Below the pieces are notes generated by a model. The model did no database searches. It was not told where the DNA came from and saw nothing but the letters and a program-made list of their open reading frames with translations. The position numbers and the translations under genes are program-made. A stretch of DNA of 64,000 nt, taken from Bowmanella dokdonensis. Its GTDB lineage: Bacteria > Pseudomonadota > Gammaproteobacteria > Enterobacterales > Alteromonadaceae. Numbering within the stretch: the stretch's first letter is position 1; every line of letters begins with the position of its first letter. The stretch spans positions 124,001-188,000 of the forward strand of contig NZ_JAFKCV010000006.1 in assembly GCF_017254865.1 (NCBI RefSeq), given 5' to 3'. Shown here in pieces: positions 29,419-38,000 of this stretch.

Positions 29419-30637
29419 GTTCAACTACCAGGCAAGGAGTCGCAGCGGCGCCCTGCAGACCGGCGACCTGGAAGCCGCCGATCAGAATACGGCCGCGCAG
29501 ATCCTGCTCAATCGCGAACTGGTGCCGGTGGATATACGCCAGGCTGCAGAAGGCAGTGGTAACCGTTCGCTCTCCCGATTCTTTGTACCGCGGGTCAGCC
29601 TGACTGAACTGGTCATCTTCGCCCGCCAGATGTATTCCCTGAGCAAGTCCGGCATTCCGATCCTGCGCGCCATCGCCGGACTGGCCGAAACGGTCAGCTC
29701 CAAGCGCATGCAGGAAGCACTGGAAGACGTGGGCGATCAACTTGAACGGGGCAGGACCCTGTCCAGCGCCCTGCACCGGCATGGGGATGTTTTCAGCCCC
29801 TTGTTTGTCAGCGTGGTCCATGTGGGTGAAAACACCGGTAAGCTGGACGAAGCTTTCAGACTGCTGGGCCAGTACCTGGAGCGTGAGCAGGAAACCCGCA
29901 AACAAGTCAAAGCCGCCACCCGCTACCCCATGTTTGTGGCGATTGCCATAGTGATTGCTCTGGTGGTGATGAACCTGCTGGTCATTCCGACGTTCTCCGG
30001 CATGTTCGCCAAACTGGGCGCCGAGCTACCGCCCATGACCCGTTTTCTGATCGCCATGTCGGATTTTTTTGTCCATCAATGGCCGTTGCTGCTGGTCGGC
30101 ATAGCCCTGAGCATATTCGGCATCAAGCGCTATCTCAGTTCCGAGCCGGGCCGGTTAAAATGGGACCGCGTCAAGCTGCGTCTGTATGCAGTGGGCAACA
30201 TACTGGAGCGCTCGCTGCTGTCCCGCTTCGCCCGCAGTTTTGCCATGATGCTCAAGGCCGGGGTGCCCCTGACCCATGCCCTGAATCTGGTGGCGGAGGC
30301 AGTGGACAACAAGCATATGGCCGGACGAATTATCGAGATGCGTCGCAATATTGAAAAAGGCGAGAGCCTGTCCAGGGTCTGCGCCTCAAGCAAGCTGTTT
30401 ACCCCCCTTGTGCTGCAAATGATCAGCGTAGGCGAGGAAACCGGCAGGGTCGATGAACTGCTGACCGACGTGGCGGATTTTTACGAGCGGGAAGTGGAGT
30501 ACGATCTGAAAAGCCTGACCTCCAAGATAGAGCCCATACTGATTGCCGTGGTGGCCGGCATGGTGCTGGTGCTGGCGCTGGGCATCTTTACCCCCATGTG
30601 GGACATGATGAACGCCTACCGTGGAGGTGGTGGATGA
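29411..30637 (+). CDS. mshG: MSHA biogenesis inner-membrane platform protein MshG
   Basis: GspF/PilC-type platform protein of 408 residues. Two repeated GspF domains (about 70-195 and 270-395) each carry the pattern FARxMxxLxKxGIP/VPL. Three membrane helices lie near 172-195, 215-235 and 375-400. It couples the MshE motor to pilin extraction. It overlaps mshE by 8 bp and mshF by 4 bp. Confidence 0.95.
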   Translation: MPKFNYQARSRSGALQTGDLEAADQNTAAQILLNRELVPVDIRQAAEGSGNRSLSRFFVPRVSLTELVIFARQMYSLSKSGIPILRAIAGLAETVSSKRMQEALEDVGDQLERGRTLSSALHRHGDVFSPLFVSVVHVGENTGKLDEAFRLLGQYLEREQETRKQVKAATRYPMFVAIAIVIALVVMNLLVIPTFSGMFAKLGAELPPMTRFLIAMSDFFVHQWPLLLVGIALSIFGIKRYLSSEPGRLKWDRVKLRLYAVGNILERSLLSRFARSFAMMLKAGVPLTHALNLVAEAVDNKHMAGRIIEMRRNIEKGESLSRVCASSKLFTPLVLQMISVGEETGRVDELLTDVADFYEREVEYDLKSLTSKIEPILIAVVAGMVLVLALGIFTPMWDMMNAYRGGGG

Positions 30638-31140
30638 GCAAGCAATCTGTCAGCGATAACAATCTGCTCAGATGGATTATGCAGATTGCCGTGGTGACGG
30701 TTTTTGCCGTGTTAATGGCGGTGTTTATCTGGTATCTGCAGGACAGCGAACCGGATATCAAGCAAGCCACCATGGATCTGCTGGCCGATGAAATGGCCAA
30801 GTCGGTGGTCAGCGCCAAGTGGCAATGGGAGGCGGAAGGCCGACCGGCCAGGATCGTTCAGGTACGCTACGACAAAGTCACCGGCAAAGAGGTGGACAGA
30901 AGCCCTATTCCCATGAGCCACCTGGGCTGGCCGAGGGTGGAACCCAACGCACAGGGCTGCGGGGATTTATGGCGGGCGGTGCTCAACCAGCCCTTGCAGA
31001 TCCATAGTTTTAAGGTATACGCCGAGTATTTCGACGGGGTGGAGATGTCGGGTAAGGCCCTGGACAGCACCTGTCGCTTCAGGCTGTCCACCGGACCGTC
31101 ATTTGACTACAGAATCTATATGGGACAGGTCGTGAAATGA
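30634..31140 (+). CDS. mshF: MSHA biogenesis protein MshF
   Basis: Small bitopic protein of 168 residues with one N-terminal membrane helix (about 15-38) and a periplasmic domain with two cysteines (C109, C144 by rough count) that could form a disulphide. It resembles MshF proteins by position and layout; the biochemical role is not known. The ATG overlaps the mshG stop (ATGA), and the in-frame extension upstream is mshG coding sequence. Confidence 0.82.
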   Translation: MSKQSVSDNNLLRWIMQIAVVTVFAVLMAVFIWYLQDSEPDIKQATMDLLADEMAKSVVSAKWQWEAEGRPARIVQVRYDKVTGKEVDRSPIPMSHLGWPRVEPNAQGCGDLWRAVLNQPLQIHSFKVYAEYFDGVEMSGKALDSTCRFRLSTGPSFDYRIYMGQVVK

Positions 31141-31165
31141 CCTGCAAGGAAACGGGAAAACACTT

Positions 31166-31771
31166 ATGAGCAGACAATTGATGCAGGCGGAAAAGGGCTT
31201 CACCCTGATTGAACTGGTGATTGTAGTGGTGATCCTTGGCCTGCTGGCCGCCGTGGCTTTGCCGAGGATGCTGGAGGTGACCGAAGATGCCGAAACCGCC
31301 ACCGTTGAAGGGGTGGCAGGGGGCTTTGCCACCGGGGTCGGCCTGATTCGCGCCCAGTGGGAACTGGAAGGCCGCCCCTCTGAGAACGACGGCACCAACT
31401 CCACTTTTGTGACCGTTGGCGGCATCCAGGTGGCAATTGACAAGGATACCGGCTATCCCACCGGCGAGCTGGCCAACGATTCGAGCACCGAGGACACGGC
31501 GCTGGTGGATCTGGACTGCGTGAGCATTTTCAATCTGATTTTGCAGAGTTCGCCGACTATTACCTCCGATTGGGGGTTGCGTCCGTTCAACAGCCATCGC
31601 TATTTTACCCAGGCCAGAAGCGGCGTGGCGCCTGCCGGAAACGATGTCTGCTATTACTATCTGACGCTGACGGTTAAGAATCAGCAGAATGAGCCGATTG
31701 ATAACAGCACCGGAGAGGGCTTTGTCTATGATCCCAGAATTGGCCAGGTCATTGTATTCAGCAATAACTAA
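31166..31771 (+). CDS. mshB: MSHA pilin-like protein MshB
   Basis: Type IV prepilin of 201 residues. The leader ends at EKG^FTLIELVIVVVILGLLAAVALPRM, with the prepilin peptidase site between Gly11 and Phe12 and the conserved Glu at +5. The globular domain has cysteines in DLDCVSIF and NDVCYYY. By its position ahead of mshA it is the MshB minor pilin. A 25-bp gap follows mshF and 103 bp separate it from mshA. Confidence 0.93.
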   Translation: MSRQLMQAEKGFTLIELVIVVVILGLLAAVALPRMLEVTEDAETATVEGVAGGFATGVGLIRAQWELEGRPSENDGTNSTFVTVGGIQVAIDKDTGYPTGELANDSSTEDTALVDLDCVSIFNLILQSSPTITSDWGLRPFNSHRYFTQARSGVAPAGNDVCYYYLTLTVKNQQNEPIDNSTGEGFVYDPRIGQVIVFSNN

Positions 31772-31874
31772 GCCGGGATACGGATACTAAAAAACAGTTG
31801 CTTTCAGGGGTGAGGGCAGCAGAATGAACTTAGGGAATGGCAAACAACTTACTTCTTGGTTTTGAGGATAGCTT

Positions 31875-32405
31875 ATGCAACAACGTGGTTTTACATTAAT
31901 CGAGCTGATCATTGTGATCGTGATACTGGGTATTCTGGCGGTGACTGCGGCGCCGAAGTTTATTGATATCCAATCGGATGCCACCAGCTCAACACTGCAA
32001 GGTGCAAGGGCCGCCTTACAGGGTGGTGCGCAGCTGGTCTATGCCAAATCCGCCATTGCAGGCGAACAGAATAATGCTGCAGGCGCAGTGGCAGGCTCTG
32101 AAGTGGATATTGGTGGAGTCTCGGTTGAGACACATCGTGGTTATCCAGATGCCGACTCTCAAGATCAGGCTATGCTGAATGCCTGGGTCGATTTACCAAC
32201 CGCCAATTGGACCTTTGTTGCGCCAGTGGGAGCGGCAGCCACCGCCGCAGGCCCTGCTGACGGCAGTTTCGGTGTCCATCCTGTTGGGTCAACAGTAGAT
32301 TATACAGTGACGGCCGCTGACGGAGATAGCTGTCACGTCCTGTACAACAATTCTGCAGGTAATGGTGTAGCTCCGGTAGTCAATGTCGTTTCTGGTGGTT
32401 GCTGA
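31875..32405 (+). CDS. mshA: Major MSHA pilin MshA
   Basis: Main structural subunit of the mannose-sensitive haemagglutinin-type pilus. The 176-residue prepilin has a very short leader (MQQRG^[24 protein letters not shown]). The mature domain is small and rich in Ala, Gly and Val, with a C-terminal disulphide pair (SCHVLYNN ... GGC at the end). The 103-bp gap upstream and a GAGG ribosome site suggest an extra promoter or RNA processing, which would suit a highly expressed subunit. Only one mshA copy is present. Confidence 0.95.
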   Translation: MQQRGFTLIELIIVIVILGILAVTAAPKFIDIQSDATSSTLQGARAALQGGAQLVYAKSAIAGEQNNAAGAVAGSEVDIGGVSVETHRGYPDADSQDQAMLNAWVDLPTANWTFVAPVGAAATAAGPADGSFGVHPVGSTVDYTVTAADGDSCHVLYNNSAGNGVAPVVNVVSGGC

Positions 32406-32418
32406 TAAACCATCAGAA

Positions 32419-32934
32419 ATGAAAACCGCCGGCTTTACCCTGCTTGAATTAATTGTCGTAATTATTCTGATCGGGGTGCTGGCGGTCACCGCCTATAGCC
32501 GTTTCCAGGGCAAAGACGGGGTGGTGGAATACGCCTATCAGGCCCGCCTGGTATCGGCCCTGCGCAATATGCAGACCCGCGCCATGCAGGACACCCGTCC
32601 CGGCTATTGTTTTTTGATTAACCTCAATGCCGGCGACTTCGGGCCGCCGAGTCTGGCCTATGATACGACCACAGGTAACCCGCCCCTGACCTGTGGCACC
32701 AGCATCGATTTTTCCACCCCCGATTATCTGCGCACCGATGCCGGCGAGCTGACCGGCGAAGGACTGGTCCTTTTAGCTCCAGTGAATCATGTGGGTTTCG
32801 ATGATATGGGCCGCCCGGTAGACAACAGCGGGGCCAGCATTTGCCAGAATCAGTGCCAGTTGACTATCCAGGGATCAGTCAGCGTGCCTGTGTGTATCGA
32901 GACTGAGGGCTATATCCATGCGGCAAGCTGTTAG
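32419..32934 (+). CDS. mshC: MSHA minor pilin MshC
   Basis: Prepilin-like protein of 171 residues. The leader is very short (MKTAG^FTLLELIVVIILIGVLAVTAYSRF). The body includes YAYQARLVSALRNMQTRAMQDTRPGYCF, typical of the GspH/FimT-like minor pilins, and a C-terminal cysteine pair (CQNQC) with a further Cys at the end. It starts 13 bp after mshA and overlaps mshD by 17 bp. Confidence 0.92.
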   Translation: MKTAGFTLLELIVVIILIGVLAVTAYSRFQGKDGVVEYAYQARLVSALRNMQTRAMQDTRPGYCFLINLNAGDFGPPSLAYDTTTGNPPLTCGTSIDFSTPDYLRTDAGELTGEGLVLLAPVNHVGFDDMGRPVDNSGASICQNQCQLTIQGSVSVPVCIETEGYIHAASC

Positions 32935-33532
32935 CCCCTCTGGTCGGGGCTTTACCCTGGTGGAGCTGGTGATCGGCATAGTGGTATTTGCCGTGGCCCT
33001 GGCCTTTGCCGGCAGCTTTATCCTGCCGCAGGCCAAGCGCAGTATTGACCCCATTTTTCAGGTACGCGCCACCGAGCTGGGCCAGTCTTTGCTCAGTGAG
33101 ATTCAGGCCAGATCATTCGATGAACATTCCGATCACAGCGGCGGCCAGATGCGTTGTGGCGAGGATATGGACGGCGACGGCAATACAGATTTTTGCACCG
33201 ATGCGCCAGGCCTAGGCTGTGAAGAGGCGGGCCTGAATCGTGATCTTTATGACGATGTGGATGACTATCTTTGCCTGACCGGGCGCAATGCCGTTGAGGT
33301 GATGAATACCCCGGACCGACCCATGACCGACTCCGACCAACCCCTTTACCAGGGATTCATGGTGGCGTTCGAGGTGTTCTACGATGCCGATATGGATGGC
33401 ATCAATGACTTCGATACGGACGGCGACGGGACCATCGGCAGCGGAACCGCCAACCTTAAACTCATCCGGGTGCATGTTACCACACCCAACCAGGAGACCA
33501 TCAGCTTTGCCACCTACCGGGGTAATTACTGA
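32918..33532 (+). CDS. mshD: MSHA minor pilin MshD with calcium-loop motifs
   Basis: Prepilin-like protein of 204 residues, with cleavage expected at SGRG^FTLVELVIGIVVF. The mature part carries two Asp-rich loops of the DxDxDG type: D83-x-D85-x-D87-G and D156-x-D158-x-D160-G, the latter running into DTDGDG at 166-171. These look like EF-hand/dockerin-style Ca2+ loops. There are four cysteines between residues 80 and 119. The stop overlaps the mshO start as TGATG. Confidence 0.9.
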   Translation: MRQAVSPSGRGFTLVELVIGIVVFAVALAFAGSFILPQAKRSIDPIFQVRATELGQSLLSEIQARSFDEHSDHSGGQMRCGEDMDGDGNTDFCTDAPGLGCEEAGLNRDLYDDVDDYLCLTGRNAVEVMNTPDRPMTDSDQPLYQGFMVAFEVFYDADMDGINDFDTDGDGTIGSGTANLKLIRVHVTTPNQETISFATYRGNY

Positions 33533-34587
33533 TGAAGCCTGTATTGAAATCGCATCCGGCAGGACGCCGGGCAGCGCCAGCGGCGAAGCGAAGCCGGGCC
33601 GCGCCCCGGCACAGCGGCTCAGGCGCGGCACCAGGACGGTGCGCGCCGATCCCCCCGGCAGGACGCCGGGTGGCGCCAGCGGCGAAGCACAGCCGGGCCG
33701 CGCCCCGGCGTAGCGGTTTAGGCGCAGCGCCAGGACGGTGCGCGCCGATCAAAGGCCCCACCAAAGGCTTCACCCTGGTGGAACTGGTAACCGTCATTAT
33801 TATCCTGGCCGTGGTGTCGGTGGGCATTTTCAGTTTTATCGGTCTGGGGGCGCGTATTTATGTGGATGTGTCCGAGCGGGATCAGGTTTTAAGTGAAGCC
33901 CGCTTCGTGGTGGAGCGGCTGATCCGGGAACTGCGGGCAGCGGTACCTAACAGCGTGCGTTTGCTGACATCCTCCTCAGCCCTGTGTCTAGAATTTGTGC
34001 CGGCCAAATGGAGCAGCTTTTATCTGGATATTCCGGTGGCGCCGGAGCCAGCCTCCGCCAGCGTCGAGGCCGTTGAACTGCAGGACAACCTGGGCCAGGC
34101 TTACAGCTTTGTCCCTGGCGACCGGGCCATTGTTTACCCCCTGATCCCCGCCGATGTCTACAATGCCAGTCGCAGCCGGCAGTTCCCCATCAGTGAGGCC
34201 CCTTCCTCGGCTGACGGTATCGCCACCCTCACATTCAGCCCTGGGGTTTTGTTTGCCGAGGACTCACCCGCCTCGCGGATCTACATCGGCGGCGCGCCGG
34301 TGAGCTATTGCCTGGCTGACTACCGCAGCGGCAATCTGACCCGCCATGAGGATTATGGCTATACCATCAGCTCTGCTGCCAATCTGGGTGTACTGTTCAG
34401 TGCCAGCAAGATATCCCTGATGTCCAAATATGTGGCCAATAATATAAAGGACGCCAACGATTTACCCTTTCGGGTGGTGGCGCCCACCCTGACCCGTAAT
34501 GCGGTGGTGCAATTGCGACTCAGATTCAACTTTAACGAGGAAGTGGTAACCTTCAATCATGAAGTGCAAATCCCTAACTCACCCTAG
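33532..34587 (+). CDS. mshO: MSHA minor pilin MshO with a repeat-expanded leader
   Basis: Prepilin-like protein of 351 residues. The peptidase site is KGPTKG^FTLVELVTVIIILAVV with Gly79/Phe80, so the leader is 79 residues instead of the usual 5-25. The excess is two in-frame 33-residue repeats (codons 9-41 and 42-73) encoded by a tandem 99-bp DNA repeat. The ATG at 33532 overlaps the mshD stop and no ATG lies closer; a GTG in the second repeat (RRVAPA) is a weak alternative. The body after residue 80 looks like normal MshO and the C-terminus overlaps mshP by 29 bp. Confidence 0.9.
   Translation: MKPVLKSHPAGRRAAPAAKRSRAAPRHSGSGAAPGRCAPIPPAGRRVAPAAKHSRAAPRRSGLGAAPGRCAPIKGPTKGFTLVELVTVIIILAVVSVGIFSFIGLGARIYVDVSERDQVLSEARFVVERLIRELRAAVPNSVRLLTSSSALCLEFVPAKWSSFYLDIPVAPEPASASVEAVELQDNLGQAYSFVPGDRAIVYPLIPADVYNASRSRQFPISEAPSSADGIATLTFSPGVLFAEDSPASRIYIGGAPVSYCLADYRSGNLTRHEDYGYTISSAANLGVLFSASKISLMSKYVANNIKDANDLPFRVVAPTLTRNAVVQLRLRFNFNEEVVTFNHEVQIPNSP
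33556..33750 (+). repeat. Tandem 99-bp GC-rich repeat, two copies, inside mshO
   Basis: Copy 1 spans 33556-33651 and copy 2 spans 33655-33750, with period 99 bp; the 96 aligned bases differ at about 10 positions. Each copy contains GC-rich dyads (GCCGGG ... CCCGGC and CCGGC ... GCCGG). The composition is much more GC-rich than neighbouring msh genes and the frame is kept. It looks like an inserted repetitive extragenic element that later duplicated, or arrived as a doublet. Confidence 0.92.
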
Positions 34588-35026
34588 TCCTGCCGGGCAG
34601 CGCGGCAGCATGCTGATTATCAGCCTGTTTGTACTGGTGGTAATGGCAGTGTTGGCCGTTGCCATGAACCGCATGCTGTCCTCGGCCAGTGACACCCTGG
34701 TGTATGAAGTCTATGGGCTGCGGGCCCTGCAGGCAGCCAGAAGCGGGCTGGAAACCAGGCTTATACAGATTTTTCCACTGGGCGGGGCGGTAAATGGCGC
34801 CAGTTGCGATAACACCCCCTCCACCCAGGTCCTTGGCGGAGAAGGGCTGGAGCATTGCGAGTATCGTCACCAGTGCAGCCAGCAGGTTTATGACGTGGAC
34901 AAAGACGGGGTGGTCGATGATCCGGACGATGTAACCTACTTTCGTCTGACCAGCACCGGCATCTGCCAGGCCGGTGAGACGGTGGCCAGTCGCACCTTAT
35001 CGGTGGATGCCAGGGTGGGCAGTTGA
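34559..35026 (+). CDS. mshP: MSHA biogenesis protein MshP
   Basis: PilX-like minor pilin of 155 residues. A short basic N-terminus (GQRGSM) precedes a hydrophobic helix (LIISLFVLVVMAVLAVAM) without the classic FTLIE motif. The mature part has several cysteines and one calcium-loop-like stretch DVDKDGVVDDPDD. It overlaps mshO by 29 bp, and its stop overlaps the mshQ start as TGATG. Confidence 0.87.
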   Translation: MKCKSLTHPSPAGQRGSMLIISLFVLVVMAVLAVAMNRMLSSASDTLVYEVYGLRALQAARSGLETRLIQIFPLGGAVNGASCDNTPSTQVLGGEGLEHCEYRHQCSQQVYDVDKDGVVDDPDDVTYFRLTSTGICQAGETVASRTLSVDARVGS

Positions 35027-38000
35027 TGCGTTATCTTTGGCTGTTACTCGTTTTGATTGGTGGGCAGGCCTGGGCAGTCAATTACAAGCTACCCAACGGT
35101 CAGTTGCCCCCCACCTGCTCAGCCAACGGCAATATTGTAACCTGCAGCTCCCTGAATCTGGGCTGGAACGACAGGATCACCGTGAACAGCGCCACCACCA
35201 TAGAGGTCAGCGGCAACGCCAGCCTGCAAAACGGCAGAATCAATGAAGGGGGCGGGCCCAACCTGCTGACGCTGAACATCCAGGGCAATATGACCTCCAA
35301 TACCGGCTTTTATGTGGAAGCCAACCTCAGCATCACAGGCACAGCCTACTTTGGCTACCAGAGCCGGGTTTACGGTAATGTCAGTGGCAGCACTATCACC
35401 ACAGACTCCTCCAGCCTGTTCAACGGCAATATCGTCGCCAGCAACGCCTTCACCCTGCAAAGCGCCGGCCTGGTCATTGGGAATATTACCGCGCCCACTG
35501 TGAGTATTCTTGCCGCCAACAGCCGGGTGTTTGGCTCCATTGAGGCCAGTAACAGCTTTACCCTGGGCAGTGCCGGTACCATCACGGGCAATGTCACTGC
35601 CGGCAGCGTTGACATGCAGGACTCAAACGGCAAAATAAGTGGCGATATTGTTGCCACCGGCACAGTGAGGGTCGGCTATGGGGGGCTTGTTGAGGGCAGT
35701 ATCACCGCTAACCATATTAACAACTACGGCAGTATCAGCGGTTCGACCTTTTGCAATTCCTCCGGGGGTTCCAACCCCCCAACCTGCCAGTCAGCCGGCG
35801 CCTGGCAATGGCTGAGTTTCGAGGCGCCATTCTGGCTGAACGATATGTCAGGCAATAACCGCCACGGGTCTTCAGTGGGCAATACCCAGTTCCTGCTGCC
35901 GGATCCACAGGTCTCCTGCGAAGCCGTGGACATCGCCAATAACCTCAATCACACCAGCCAATCCGCCATCGATACCGGGGTTGATCTCAACAGCCTGGGC
36001 AACAAGGGAACCATCTCGTTCTGGTACCGCAGCGATCAGGCCTGGAACCAGCTCAACCGGCACAAAGTACTGTTTGATGCCTCCACTGCCAGTGATGCCC
36101 AGTTTATTCTGGTATTGGACCAGCAAGGGGGCATCAGCTTCAGGCTGTCCGAGTCTGACGGGGATAGCCAAACCCTGGGCAGCAGCAGTCTGTACAGTTT
36201 TGCCGCGGATGAATGGGTGCATATCGCCTTTTCCTGGGATATGGGCAACGATATCCTGCGCCTGTTTATCAATGGTGCCCAGGTCAGTATTATCGGTTTT
36301 GGCTCCAGTCCGGTAGCGTTCGACGAGGGCTTGCCCCAGTTAAATACCCTGTTTGTTGGCGACAACCGCAGCACCAGCAGTTCGGTATCCGCTGCAGGTA
36401 ACTCGGCAGATGGACTGTTTGACGAGCTGCGCCTGTATCCTTATGTACAGTCCGGCAGCCAGGTTACTGCCGATATGGAGGAAGTCACCACCTGCACTCC
36501 ACCGCCGCTGCAATGCCTGAATGATGATTTTCAGTCCGATACGGTGTTTGCTGACAACTGGCAGGTGGCCAAAAGCTATGGTAGCTGGACTCCTGCGTTG
36601 GTGGGAGGCCGGGTCAGGCTGACCGAGGCCGCCAATAACCAGGCCAACCGCATCACCTTCAAGCAACAGTTTCCGGCCGCCGACAACAAGGTAGTCATCG
36701 AATTCGATTACTATTCCTACAATGGCAACAGCGCCGATGGCATCAGCATAGTGCTGTCCGATGCCACTGTGCAGCCCCAGTCCGGCAGCTTCGGCGGCTC
36801 ACTGGGCTATGCACCACGCAATAACGGTGACGCCGGCTTTGCAGGGGGATGGTTGGGTATCGGCCTGGATGAATACGGTAACTATTCACTGGCCACAGAA
36901 GGGCGCAACGGCGGCCTGGGCGGGGGATTGAAACCGGACAGGGTGGCTTTGCGCGGTGCCGCCCAGAATAATTATCCTTTTCTGAAAGCCTCTGCCCAGC
37001 TTAGCCCTGGTCTGGATGTGCCGGGTGCTTCACCCGCTCCGGGACATCGCTATCGGATTGTGGTGGACTCGCAAATAGAGGGAAAATCTTTTATCAGCGT
37101 CAGCCGGGATACCGGCAGCGGTTTTGTGGACCTGATTGCCCCTTTCGATGTATTTGCCGAATTCCCTGGTCAGCAACCCGTGGTACCTGAGGACTTTCTG
37201 CTCAGCATTACCGGCAGCACCGGCGGCTCGGTCAATGTCCATGAACTGGACAATATTGAAATCTGCGCCCTTAAATCAGAGCCGGCCAACCTTGGCCCTC
37301 ATCACTACCGCCTCGAACATCAGGCCACCGGCTATACCTGCGGCGCCAGCCAGATAACCCTCAAAGCCTGCGCCAATGAGGATTGCAGCCAGTTATACGG
37401 CGCCGAAACCTCCCTGCAACTGACCAGCTCGGCAGGCAGCATACAGCCGGCAAGTGCCGTATTTACCGGCACTACCTCGGCCGAACTGACCTCCCCGGAT
37501 ACGGGTATAAGTGTTATCGGTGGTCAGGACCCTGCCCCCGAAGCGCCCATCAGTTGTTATCTGGACGGCCAGGTCTCAGACTGCAGCATAGACTTTGTGG
37601 AAGTGGGGCTGGAATTTTCCTGGGCCGGCACAACGCCGGTCATTCCCCACCAGATCTCCCAGTTGGCTTTTGCTGAAGACATCCATGTGAGCCTGACCAC
37701 AGCACAAAGCTGTCAGGCGGATCTTCAAGGTCAGACCCTGCAACTGGCCGTAAGCTGCATTGATCCTGCCAGTTGCAATGCCAGTCAGTTCCAGGTGGGA
37801 GGGACCACCCATGCCAATCCTGGTGACTATGTGGATACTGGGATTGAGTTTGATGCCGACGGCAAAGCGGTGATTCCGGCTGCAGCGCTGAACTACCTGG
37901 ACGCCGGTAAGGTGCGCCTGCTGGCGCGTAACAGCCAGGCCAATGCGGTGGGATTGAGTAACGAGTTTGTGGTCAAGCCGGCCACACTGGAGCTGAGCTC

